Below, one piece after another: positions 1 through 7,937 of a DNA stretch of 64,000 bases. Both the position numbers and the translations under genes were made by a program. Under the pieces are notes generated by a model. That model saw nothing but the letters and a program-made list of their open reading frames with translations. It ran no database searches and was not told the origin of the DNA. Each line of letters begins with the position of its first letter. Positions within the stretch are counted from its first letter, which is position 1. The stretch comes from Firmicutes bacterium AM41-11 (GTDB lineage: Bacteria; Bacillota_I; Bacilli_A; Erysipelotrichales; Erysipelotrichaceae): NCBI GenBank assembly GCA_003480165.1, contig QUIQ01000002.1, positions 62,001 to 126,000 on the forward strand, read 5' to 3'.

Positions 1-20
1 CTGCATATCTTATGCGCATA

Positions 21-50
21 AAAAGGGCAGGATGGTAAGGACCATCCTGC
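21..50 (-). terminator. Intrinsic terminator of purC
   Basis: Ten-base-pair inverted repeat (27-36 with 41-50) just past the purC stop. Read leftward it is followed by a T-rich tract (21-26). Confidence 0.85.
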
Positions 51-56
51 AAATGC

Positions 57-926
57 TTAGATTTCTTTTCCAGTTAATAAATGATACGCTTCTTTGTATT
101 TTGCAATGGTTTTATCAATAATCTCTTGCGGTAAATTGTAGTCGCTATCAGGATTGGCTTTTAACCAGTCACGGACAAATTGTTTGTCAAAAGACGGTTG
201 GCTTTGTCCAGGTTTATAGCCATCTAATGGCCAGAAGCGTGAACTATCAGGAGTCAACATTTCATCGGCTAAGACAACGTTTCCGTTTTCATCAAGACCA
301 AACTCAAACTTGGTATCCGCAATGATAATTCCACGACTTAGGGCATAATCCGCACAAGCTTTATAAAGTGCAAGCGTTGCCTCTTTGATCTTCGTTGCAT
401 ATTCTTGCCCATGACCAGGGAATTGTTTCTCTAAGACATCAATACTCTTTTCAAAGCTGATGTTCTCATCGTGGTCCCCGATTTCGGCCTTGGTACTTGG
501 GGTGTAGATTGGTTCAGGTAATTTATCGCATTCCTGTAAACCTTGGGGTAATTGAATTCCACAAACGGTTCCATCTTTTTGATAACTTGCCCATCCACTT
601 CCGGTAATATAGCCACGTACAATGCATTCGATTGGAAGCATTTCGAGTTTCTTTACCAACATCGAATTTCCAATAAATTGTTCTTGTTGGAAAAATTCAG
701 GCATGTCTTTGTTGTCAACAGAAATCATATGATTTGGTACGATATCTTTTGTGTAGTCAAACCAAAATTTTGACATCTGTGTTAAAACGGTTCCTTTTTT
801 CGTTACCTTGTTTTTCAAAATCACATCAAAGGCACTAATACGATCGGTAGCGACCATAATTAATGAGTCTTTGTTGTCGTAAATCTCACGAACTTTTCCT
901 TCTTTCATAGGTTTAAATTCTTGCAT
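57..926 (-). CDS. purC: Phosphoribosylaminoimidazole-succinocarboxamide synthase
   Basis: SAICAR synthetase of de novo purine synthesis; it condenses CAIR with aspartate using ATP in the cytoplasm. The 289-residue product carries typical family motifs: the N-terminal GKVREIY strand, RISAFDV near residue 30, the signature IECIVRGYITGSGW around residue 100, and DTKFEFG plus DEMLTPDSSRFWP in the C-terminal half. At 289 residues it is nearer the longer (yeast-like) form than the ~240-residue bacterial form. An AGGAGG box sits a few bases before the ATG. It stands alone here; purF lies 13 kb away, so the purine genes are not in one operon in this window. Confidence 0.97.
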   Translation of the reverse strand: MQEFKPMKEGKVREIYDNKDSLIMVATDRISAFDVILKNKVTKKGTVLTQMSKFWFDYTKDIVPNHMISVDNKDMPEFFQQEQFIGNSMLVKKLEMLPIECIVRGYITGSGWASYQKDGTVCGIQLPQGLQECDKLPEPIYTPSTKAEIGDHDENISFEKSIDVLEKQFPGHGQEYATKIKEATLALYKACADYALSRGIIIADTKFEFGLDENGNVVLADEMLTPDSSRFWPLDGYKPGQSQPSFDKQFVRDWLKANPDSDYNLPQEIIDKTIAKYKEAYHLLTGKEI

Positions 927-1025
927 GATGTTATCCTCCTAGCACGAAATAATCATAGCGAAATCAACGCAAAAAAGCTATAAAAAATTCGTTGAAAATT
1001 TTACGCAAATTTTAGCCAAAAAAGC

Positions 1026-1054
1026 TTGTTTGAATATCTATGATAAGCTATAAT
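1026..1054 (+). promoter_or_regulatory. Promoter of the pot operon
   Basis: TTGTTT (1026-1031), a 17-bp spacer and a perfect TATAAT (1049-1054), about 60 bp before the regulator gene. Confidence 0.7.
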
Positions 1055-1062
1055 GAATCAGC

Positions 1063-1078
1063 GTTTAATTAACTAAAC
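1063..1078. promoter_or_regulatory. Possible operator overlapping the pot transcription start
   Basis: Imperfect palindrome GTTTAATTAACTAAAC with perfect GTTTA/TAAAC arms, placed just after the -10 box where the start of transcription is expected. It is a plausible autoregulatory site for the XRE-cupin protein encoded next; this role is inferred from position only. Confidence 0.4.
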
Positions 1079-1112
1079 AAAAAGTTTCTTTAATAAAACA
1101 AGCGAGGCAGAT

Positions 1113-1646
1113 ATGGAGATTGGTGAGAAATTAAAAGAATTACGCTTAAAAAAAGATTTAACCTTGTCTGAGCTGGCCAGCCGTTCGGAAGTAACCAAAG
1201 GTTTTCTATCCCAGTTGGAAAGGGATCTGACAAGCCCGAATGTTTCGACATTAGAAAATATTCTGGAAGCTTTAGGTACAAATCTACAAGACTTTTTTTC
1301 GGAACAACCCGAAGAACAAATTGTTTTTGGCAAAGACGATTTCTTTGTGGATGAAAGGGACTATGCCCAAGTGCAATGGATTGTCCCCAATGCCCAAAAG
1401 AATCAAATGGAGCCCCTGCTTTTAACCCTCCATCCCCATCAGAAAACCCAAGTTGTGGAAAGCCATGGAGGCCAGGAATTCGGCTATGTTCTAAAAGGGC
1501 GAATCCGCTTAGTTTGTGGCAGTCAAAGCTATCTTGTAAAAGCTAAAGAAACCTTTTATTTATCGCGTGCCAAAACGCACTATTTAGAAAATTGTACGCA
1601 ACAAGAAGCCGTTGTGCTATGGGTATCAAATCCACCCGTTTTTTAG
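1113..1646 (+). CDS. XRE-family transcriptional regulator with cupin domain
   Basis: A 177-residue DNA-binding regulator. Residues 5-60 form a lambda-repressor-like helix-turn-helix (SEVTKGFLSQLERDLTSP is the recognition region) and residues about 100-170 a small cupin barrel (HGGQEFGYVLKG...). This architecture is the PuuR-like type that often sits at the head of polyamine or amino-acid transport operons. It is encoded 9 bp before potA, so it very likely controls the operon and itself. The ligand is not shown by the sequence; a polyamine is the natural guess. The ribosome site before the ATG is weak (GAGG). Confidence 0.88.
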   Translation: MEIGEKLKELRLKKDLTLSELASRSEVTKGFLSQLERDLTSPNVSTLENILEALGTNLQDFFSEQPEEQIVFGKDDFFVDERDYAQVQWIVPNAQKNQMEPLLLTLHPHQKTQVVESHGGQEFGYVLKGRIRLVCGSQSYLVKAKETFYLSRAKTHYLENCTQQEAVVLWVSNPPVF

Positions 1647-1655
1647 GAGAGAAAT

Positions 1656-3236
1656 ATGGAAGAGAAGAAAAAGATTATTCAGTTTCGTCACATTGTGAAG
1701 AACTTTGAAGACCAAGTTGTATTAAAAGGCATCGATTTGGATATCTATGAAAATGAATTTGTCACCCTTTTGGGACCCAGTGGTTGTGGAAAAACGACCC
1801 TTTTGCGTATTTTAGCCGGGTTTCTCGAACCCAGCGAAGGAGAAGTCATCTTTAATGGCCAAGACATTAAAAGTCTTCCCCCTTATAAAAGAGAATTAAA
1901 TACCGTCTTTCAAAAATATGCCCTCTTTCCGCATATGAACGTCTATGACAACATTGCCTATGGATTGAAAATTCAAAAGATTTCTAAAGATATCATCGAT
2001 CAAAAAGTCATGCGAATGTTGAAATTAATTGGACTAGAAGGCTATGAAAAAAGAGATGTCACCCTTTTATCTGGTGGCCAGCAACAACGTGTAGCCATTG
2101 CCCGTGCCCTGGCCAATGAACCACGCGTCCTTTTACTCGATGAACCACTAAGTGCCCTGGATTTAAAACTGCGCAAAGAAATGCAGTATGAACTAAAAAA
2201 TATCCAACAAGAAGTCGGCATTACCTTTATCTTTGTCACCCATGACCAAGAAGAAGCCCTAACGATGTCCGATAAGATCGTCGTTATGAAAGATGGCCAG
2301 ATCCAACAGCTCGGTACTCCAGAAGAAATCTACAATGAACCTGCCAACCGCTATGTCGCTGAATTCATTGGTGAATCCAACATTATTCCTGGTCGTATGA
2401 TCCAAGATAAAAAAGTCAAATTCGATGACATTGTCTTTGACTGCGTCGATGTCGGCTTTAAAGAAAATGAGCCAGTCGATGTCATTATTCGTCCGGAAGA
2501 TATCGATATTGTCGATGTCAAAGATGGAAAGATGACCGGTGAAGTAGAAAGTGTCCTCTTTAAAGGTGTGCATTATGAAATCATGGTCGAAACCGTACCC
2601 GGAACTTCGGTTACGGTGAATATGCATGTACGCAGTATCAATGAAGTAGCCAGTGCCGATGGCAAAGAGAAGATCTCTGCCAATGACTTCTATCTGGACT
2701 TAGAAGATATGGAAGACATTGACGATAAAGAAATCATTGCCCGTGCCGATGCCCAAGCCTGGAATCCAGAAACCGATGAATTGATTTCCATCAATCGTAT
2801 CGAAACCGATTTAAAACGGGAAATTGGGGAGTATTCTGTGACCTTTGAAACCAGCGAACATACGTCGATCAGCCGTAAGATCTGGGTTGTCGACCAACAT
2901 GTTACCGAAAATAAAAAAGCCAATGAAGCGATGAGTGCTTTCAGTTTCTTTAAGACTGCGGATGAAATCAAAGAATCCCAAACTCTAGATACCGATCTAA
3001 AAACCTGGGCCAATGCGCAAGCTTGGAAACTGGATGATGAAGATGCAGATATCGACTTATATGTTGACTATGACTTTGATCCTGATCAAATCACGGAAGG
3101 CATTTATCCCGTCACATTCTCAACAACGGGACGTGAATTTAAGATTCATACCACCGATTTTGTGGAAGAAGGTAAACAAGTCGGCTTGACTTTCTTCCCT
3201 GAAGATATTCATGTCATGGAGAAGATGGGCTTCTAA
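1656..3236 (+). CDS. potA: Spermidine/putrescine ABC transporter ATPase with large TOBE insertion
   Basis: Cytoplasmic ATPase of the polyamine importer. It has Walker [10 protein letters not shown] (about residue 40), the signature [14 protein letters not shown], Walker [13 protein letters not shown] and the H-loop FVTHDQEEA. The TOBE domain starts normally (IIRPEDI, then [10 protein letters not shown] near residue 300) and ends normally (KIHTTDF...[13 protein letters not shown] at the C-terminus), but about 180 residues separate the two halves. The insert carries two related segments sharing AQAW and a G-Y-x-VTF pattern (around residues 362 and 451), resembling extracellular Ig-like repeats. 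Length is 526 against about 350-370 for usual PotA. Its stop overlaps the potB start by one base. Confidence 0.93.
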   Translation: MEEKKKIIQFRHIVKNFEDQVVLKGIDLDIYENEFVTLLGPSGCGKTTLLRILAGFLEPSEGEVIFNGQDIKSLPPYKRELNTVFQKYALFPHMNVYDNIAYGLKIQKISKDIIDQKVMRMLKLIGLEGYEKRDVTLLSGGQQQRVAIARALANEPRVLLLDEPLSALDLKLRKEMQYELKNIQQEVGITFIFVTHDQEEALTMSDKIVVMKDGQIQQLGTPEEIYNEPANRYVAEFIGESNIIPGRMIQDKKVKFDDIVFDCVDVGFKENEPVDVIIRPEDIDIVDVKDGKMTGEVESVLFKGVHYEIMVETVPGTSVTVNMHVRSINEVASADGKEKISANDFYLDLEDMEDIDDKEIIARADAQAWNPETDELISINRIETDLKREIGEYSVTFETSEHTSISRKIWVVDQHVTENKKANEAMSAFSFFKTADEIKESQTLDTDLKTWANAQAWKLDDEDADIDLYVDYDFDPDQITEGIYPVTFSTTGREFKIHTTDFVEEGKQVGLTFFPEDIHVMEKMGF

Positions 3237-4072
3237 TGAAAAAGTTTCGTCAATTAGTCATTCCGTATTTAATTTGGAGCATATTGATGTTGTTGGTGCC
3301 GATGCTTCTAATTGCAGTGTACTCACTGATGAAAGAAGGCAACAGCGTTGTTCCGGTTAAATTGACCTTTTCTCACTATGTGCGCTTTTTTACCGACCCA
3401 GATTTCTTATTGATTCTATGGCGCTCTTTAGTGATTGCCTTAAAGACAACCATCATCTGTTTGCTTTTAGGCTATCCTATTGCCTATTTTATTAGCCGTA
3501 GTTCTAAACAGGTTCAAAACCTCTTGGTTTTAGGTATAACCCTACCTATGTGGATCAATATGTTGGTACGAACCTATGCCTGGATCGGACTTTTATCCAA
3601 AGATGGTTTGATTGCTTCACTCTTAGGCATCTTTGGGATTCATACCGAACTTCTATATACCGAAGGTGCGGTTTTATTAGGCATGGTTTATAACTTTTTA
3701 CCTTTTATGATTCTACAGATTCATACCTCATTGACCAAGATGGATAAAAGCTTGATTGAAGCTAGTTCCGATTTGGGGGCTAATAAGGTTCAAACCTTTA
3801 TTCGGGTGGTTTTCCCCTTATCTTTAAGTGGGGTTGTCAGTGGCATTACCTTAGTTTTCTTACCCGCGGTATCCAGCTTCTTCATCCCTAAATTATTAGG
3901 AGGTGGCCAGTTCTTCTTGATTGGAAATGTGATTGAAAATCAATTCATTACCGTAGGAGAATGGAACTTTGGTTCAGCCATCAGTATGATTATGGCTGTC
4001 ATCATGATGCTTTTGATGATGTTGGTACGTAGAATTGAGAAAAAAGGGGCTAGTGCGGAGGATCGTCTATGA
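3236..4072 (+). CDS. potB: Spermidine/putrescine ABC transporter permease
   Basis: First membrane subunit of the polyamine importer, 278 residues with about six transmembrane helices. The cytoplasmic EAA loop that docks on PotA is visible (EASSDLGANKVQTFIRVVFP, around residue 180). The first helix begins at residue 10 (LVIPYLIWSILMLLVPM). The gene starts within the potA stop (TAATG) and ends in an ATGA overlap with the next gene, so translation of the three pot genes is coupled. Confidence 0.94.
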   Translation: MKKFRQLVIPYLIWSILMLLVPMLLIAVYSLMKEGNSVVPVKLTFSHYVRFFTDPDFLLILWRSLVIALKTTIICLLLGYPIAYFISRSSKQVQNLLVLGITLPMWINMLVRTYAWIGLLSKDGLIASLLGIFGIHTELLYTEGAVLLGMVYNFLPFMILQIHTSLTKMDKSLIEASSDLGANKVQTFIRVVFPLSLSGVVSGITLVFLPAVSSFFIPKLLGGGQFFLIGNVIENQFITVGEWNFGSAISMIMAVIMMLLMMLVRRIEKKGASAEDRL

Positions 4073-5955
4073 AAAAAGAACGTCGCTGGTTCGGTCGGTC
4101 CTTAATGACCTTAACTTTGATTTTCTTTTATTTACCGATCGTCTTTATGGTGGTCTTCTCCTTTAATAAAAGTAAATCATTAACGCACTTTACCGGTTTT
4201 TCGATGCGCTGGTATCAAACCATGTTAAAAAGCCATGGCATGATGTCCAGTCTATATATCACGATTATTGTAGCGATTTTAGCTACCTTGATTTCAACTA
4301 TTATTGGAACTATTACCGCTATTGGTCTATCCCAATCCGGAAAACGGATGCGGGCCTTTATTACCCATGTCGATGATTTTCCATTGATGAATCCGGATAT
4401 TGTAACGGCTATTGGTTTGATGTTGTTGTTTATTACTTTGAATGTACAAAAAGGTTTTGTGACTTTATTACTGGCCCATATTGCCTTTTGTATTCCGTAT
4501 GTGATTTTATCCGTCATGCCGCGGATTCGGGCACTAGATCCTAACTTAGCCGATGCGGCTATGGATCTTGGAGCTACGCCATTTCAAGCCATTGTTCAAG
4601 TCATTGTTCCGGAAATTATGCCCGGCATTATTTCTGGTGCTTTGATTGCCTTTACAATGTCTTTTGATGACTTTATCATCTCCTACTTTGTGACCGGAGG
4701 TGGGGTAAAGAATCTAAGCATCATGGTCTATACGATGTCTAAACGTGTCAATCCAAGTGTCAATGCGATTTCAACCGTAGTTGTCGTATTAATTACCTTG
4801 ATCTTAATTGGTATGAATGTCTTGCCAATGTTGCGTAAGAAAAGTGCTTCTTTAGAAATGCGTCCGCATCGCAAAGGACCAAAAATTGTTGTGGCATTGT
4901 TGGTGGTTTGTGCTTTAGTTTTCTCTTTATTTGGTATGCACAAAATGGGTGACCAACCATATGCTGGCCAAACCTTACATCTGTATTTACCTGGCGAATA
5001 TATCAATGATGAAGTGGTTTCCCGCTTTGAAGATCAAACCGGGGCTAGTGTTGTCATTGATAACTTTGATTCGAATGAACAGATGTATATTAAAGTGGCC
5101 AATGGGGAAAGCTATGACTTATTGATTCCAAGTGACTACATGATTCAACGTTTGATTCAAGAAGGTTACTTGCAGAAACTCGATCAAAAAGCTTTGAAAC
5201 AAACTTTTGCCCAGATCAATCCAGCCATCTTAGATTTGGCCTATGATCCTAATAATGCCTACAGTGTGCCATATTTCTGGGGCAGTGTAGGAATCAGCTA
5301 TGATAAACGAAAAGTCTCGCAAGCAGACTTAGAACGGGAAGGCTTTAACATCTTCTTGGATCCAAAATATAAAGGCGATATCTATCTCTATGATTCGGAA
5401 AGAGATTCGCTCATGATGGCTTTAAAAGCGTTAGGTTATTCGATGAATACCGAAAATGAACAAGAGCTCAATGATGCGTATCATTGGCTGGAGGCTTGTG
5501 TAAAAACGATGAATCCAGAAATTGTTACTGATGAGATCATCGACAATATGGCTCAAGCGCGTAAGGCTCTTGGCTTGATTTATTCCGGTGATGGAGCTTA
5601 TGTCAGCAGTGAAAATCGCAATATGGGCTTCTTTATGCCAAACGAAGGAACGAACATCTGGACCGATGCGATGGTCATTCCGAAAAATGCCAAAAATGTG
5701 CCTTTGGCACTAGAATTTATGAAGTTTATTATTCAAGAAGCCAATGCGAAAGATAACTCCGAATATGTAGGTTATACTTCCCCAAACGAAAAGGTCGAAG
5801 AAGAGTTATCCCAAACAACCTTTAAAGGTATCAGTGCTTATACTCCACGTACCGGTTATGCAAAAGATGAGGTTTTCGGGTATAATGAGACAGCACGTAA
5901 AATCATTGCGACGTTATGGTCACGTGTAAAAGTCGTCGCAAGTAATGCAGAATAG
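4069..5955 (+). CDS. potCD: Fused polyamine permease and substrate-binding protein (PotC-PotD)
   Basis: 628 residues joining two normally separate subunits. Residues 1-260 are PotC, with six helices and the EAA loop DAAMDLGATPFQAIVQ. A basic linker and an extra transmembrane helix (about residues 270-290, VVALLVVCALVFSLFG) lead into a periplasmic-type PotD binding domain (residues about 300-628, LHLYLPGEYINDEVV..., SVPYFWGSVGISYD). There is no lipobox, so the binding protein is tethered by the extra helix rather than by lipid. With PotA and PotB this is a complete importer. PotC-PotD fusions are, to my knowledge, found in other Bacillota too. Confidence 0.94.
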   Translation: MKKERRWFGRSLMTLTLIFFYLPIVFMVVFSFNKSKSLTHFTGFSMRWYQTMLKSHGMMSSLYITIIVAILATLISTIIGTITAIGLSQSGKRMRAFITHVDDFPLMNPDIVTAIGLMLLFITLNVQKGFVTLLLAHIAFCIPYVILSVMPRIRALDPNLADAAMDLGATPFQAIVQVIVPEIMPGIISGALIAFTMSFDDFIISYFVTGGGVKNLSIMVYTMSKRVNPSVNAISTVVVVLITLILIGMNVLPMLRKKSASLEMRPHRKGPKIVVALLVVCALVFSLFGMHKMGDQPYAGQTLHLYLPGEYINDEVVSRFEDQTGASVVIDNFDSNEQMYIKVANGESYDLLIPSDYMIQRLIQEGYLQKLDQKALKQTFAQINPAILDLAYDPNNAYSVPYFWGSVGISYDKRKVSQADLEREGFNIFLDPKYKGDIYLYDSERDSLMMALKALGYSMNTENEQELNDAYHWLEACVKTMNPEIVTDEIIDNMAQARKALGLIYSGDGAYVSSENRNMGFFMPNEGTNIWTDAMVIPKNAKNVPLALEFMKFIIQEANAKDNSEYVGYTSPNEKVEEELSQTTFKGISAYTPRTGYAKDEVFGYNETARKIIATLWSRVKVVASNAE

Positions 5956-5966
5956 AGGCGTTTTAA

Positions 5967-6992
5967 ATGAAAGATGAAGAAGTTATACAAGCTGCCCGTG
6001 GCAATATGGGACCCTTATGTAAATCATGTCCTGTATGTAACGGAAAAGCTTGTGGCAATACGATGCCAGGCCCAGGTGCCAAAGGCAGTGGACTTGGAGC
6101 CATTCGTAATTATGAGGCCTGGCAAAAGCTGTATGTGAATATGGATACTTTAACCGAAAATGTCGAAGCGGATACGACTTGTACCCTCTTTGGCAAAACC
6201 TTCCGTTTACCCGTATTTGCCGGTCCCGTAGGACATGTGGATCTCCATTATGGGGATAAATACGACGATGTCAGCTACAATGACATCTTGATTCCGGCTT
6301 GTAAAGAAGCGGGTATTGCCGCTTTTACGGGGGACGGCATGAAGCCTTTAACCATGGAAGCAGCTACCCAGGCCATTGCCGAAAATGATGGCATTGGGAT
6401 TCCTACCATTAAACCATGGGGCAAAGAAACTTTCTTAGAAAAATTTGCCTTAGTCCAAAAGAGTCATGCCTTTGCGGTAGCGATGGATGTCGATGCATCG
6501 GGTCTACCTTTCTTAAAAGGCATTGTTCCACCTGCTGGAAGAAAGACCGAAGCGGAATTGAAAGAGATTATTTCCTTAGCTGATGTACCCTTTATTGTCA
6601 AAGGGATTATGACGGTAAAAGGGGCCATCAAGGCTCGAAATGCCGGAGCAGCTGCCATTGTCGTTAGTAACCATGGTGGTCGAGTATTAGATGGCGTACC
6701 AGCCAGCGCAACAGTCTTACCAGAAATTGTGGAAGCCGTGGGAAAAGATATGAAGATCTTTGTCGATGGCGGTATTCGTAGTGGTACGGATATCTTTAAA
6801 GCCTTGGCCCTTGGTGCTGATGCAGTATTGATTGCCCGTCCTTTTGTCAACCGCATCTATGGAGCCCAAGAAGAAGGTGTGCAAGTATATGTAGATCGTC
6901 TTCAATCGGAACTCAAAGATACGATGGAAATGTGTGGGGCAAAAGATCTTGCGTCCATCACAAGTGATATGATTCGTAAAAGCACAGACTAG
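5967..6992 (+). CDS. FMN-dependent alpha-hydroxy-acid dehydrogenase/oxidase
   Basis: 341-residue TIM-barrel flavoenzyme of the lactate oxidase / glycolate oxidase family. The substrate-binding His-Arg motif is in SNHGGRVLDG (about residue 235) and the FMN phosphate site in DGGIRSGTDIFKALALGA. The N-terminus carries a cysteine cluster C-x2-C-x2-C-x4-C (residues 18-29), absent from classical lactate oxidase but, as I recall, common in a clostridial branch of the family. It follows potCD by 11 bp and appears co-transcribed with the polyamine importer; the physiological substrate is unknown. Confidence 0.85.
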   Translation: MKDEEVIQAARGNMGPLCKSCPVCNGKACGNTMPGPGAKGSGLGAIRNYEAWQKLYVNMDTLTENVEADTTCTLFGKTFRLPVFAGPVGHVDLHYGDKYDDVSYNDILIPACKEAGIAAFTGDGMKPLTMEAATQAIAENDGIGIPTIKPWGKETFLEKFALVQKSHAFAVAMDVDASGLPFLKGIVPPAGRKTEAELKEIISLADVPFIVKGIMTVKGAIKARNAGAAAIVVSNHGGRVLDGVPASATVLPEIVEAVGKDMKIFVDGGIRSGTDIFKALALGADAVLIARPFVNRIYGAQEEGVQVYVDRLQSELKDTMEMCGAKDLASITSDMIRKSTD

Positions 6993-7009
6993 AAATTAGT
7001 CTGTGCTTT
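6981..7009 (+). terminator. Hairpin after the pot operon (weak terminator)
   Basis: Perfect 11-bp inverted repeat (6981-6991 with 6997-7007) spanning the stop codon. Only three Ts follow, so termination may be partial. Confidence 0.6.
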
Positions 7010-7012
7010 GAC

Positions 7013-7018
7013 TATAAT
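7013..7018 (+). promoter_or_regulatory. -10 box placed for leaderless transcription
   Basis: TATAAT ends six bases before the ATG at 7025, so the expected start point is the A of the start codon. No good -35 is visible at the right distance. Confidence 0.5.
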
Positions 7019-7024
7019 GAGGCC

Positions 7025-7897
7025 ATGGAAACACTTGAAAAATTAATTGCGGCTCTTTATGCCGAACCAAGCAATGAAAACAATAAAGCCATTCTTATTT
7101 ACTTAAGAAAACTCTGTAAAAAGAATCAAACGATTCTCATCCCGGTGCAAGAAGATCGACCACTACGTTTGACGATGGAACAAGGGGATAATGTCTATGT
7201 TGCTTTTACCAATCTGAAAGAAAAAGAATTGGGTCCCAGCTGTGAAGTGAAAGAAGAAAGCTTAGCAGAAATCCTACGTCTCAGTAATGTCAGTGAAGCG
7301 GTTAGTGGATTGAGTATCAATCCTTGGGGTCAGTCTTATTATTTGCCAAAAGTCTATTGTGAAATGATTTTAGATGATAAGAATCTGGAAAGTGAAATCA
7401 AAATCGTTCAAGGCGATATCACCACTTTTACGGGAGATTGTATTGTCAATGCTGCCAATGCGTCTTTACTTGGTGGCGGTGGGGTAGATGGGGCAATCCA
7501 TCGGAAAGCTGGACCACAACTCTTGGAAGAATGTCGCAATCTTCATGGCTGCAAAACTGGGCAAGCCAAAATTACCCAAGGCTATCAATTACCGGCAAGA
7601 TATGTCATTCATACCGTTGGCCCAATCTATTCGGGCAAACATGAAGACAGCCATGCCTTACGGGATTGTTACTGGAATAGTTTGACCTTAGCTAAACAAT
7701 ATGACATTCATTCCATTGCCTTTCCGGCGATTTCCTGCGGCGTTTATGGCTATCCTTTAAAAGAAGCCGTACCAATTGTCTTAAAAACCGTTGCAGACTG
7801 GCTGGATCAAAATAAAGACTATACGATGCATGTTTGTTTCTATTGTTTCGATGCAGAAACCAAAGCCATCTATGACCAATGTACGCATATGGAATAA
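7025..7897 (+). CDS. SseB-like N-terminal domain fused to ADP-ribose-binding macrodomain
   Basis: 290 residues. Residues 1-120 resemble the N-terminal domain of SseB-type proteins (ILIPVQEDRPLRLTMEQG, YVAFTNLKE, INPWGQSYYLPK). Residues about 125-285 are a canonical macrodomain: VNAANASLLGGGGVDGAIH binds ADP-ribose and carries the catalytic-type Asn and Gly-rich loop, followed by YVIHTVGPIY and FPAISCGVYGYP. Such domains usually remove ADP-ribose from proteins or hydrolyse O-acetyl-ADP-ribose. No Shine-Dalgarno at a usable distance precedes the ATG (GAGG is only two bases away). A true SseB gene lies at 46915. Confidence 0.85.
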   Translation: METLEKLIAALYAEPSNENNKAILIYLRKLCKKNQTILIPVQEDRPLRLTMEQGDNVYVAFTNLKEKELGPSCEVKEESLAEILRLSNVSEAVSGLSINPWGQSYYLPKVYCEMILDDKNLESEIKIVQGDITTFTGDCIVNAANASLLGGGGVDGAIHRKAGPQLLEECRNLHGCKTGQAKITQGYQLPARYVIHTVGPIYSGKHEDSHALRDCYWNSLTLAKQYDIHSIAFPAISCGVYGYPLKEAVPIVLKTVADWLDQNKDYTMHVCFYCFDAETKAIYDQCTHME

Positions 7898-7904
7898 AGA
7901 AAAG

Positions 7905-7937
7905 CCTTGTAGAAAATTTCTACAAGGTTCTTTTTTT
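7905..7937. terminator. Bidirectional terminator
   Basis: Inverted repeat CCTTGTAGAAA/TTTCTACAAGG with a T7 run on the rightward side and a TTTTCTTT tract on the leftward side. It serves both convergent genes. Confidence 0.85.
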
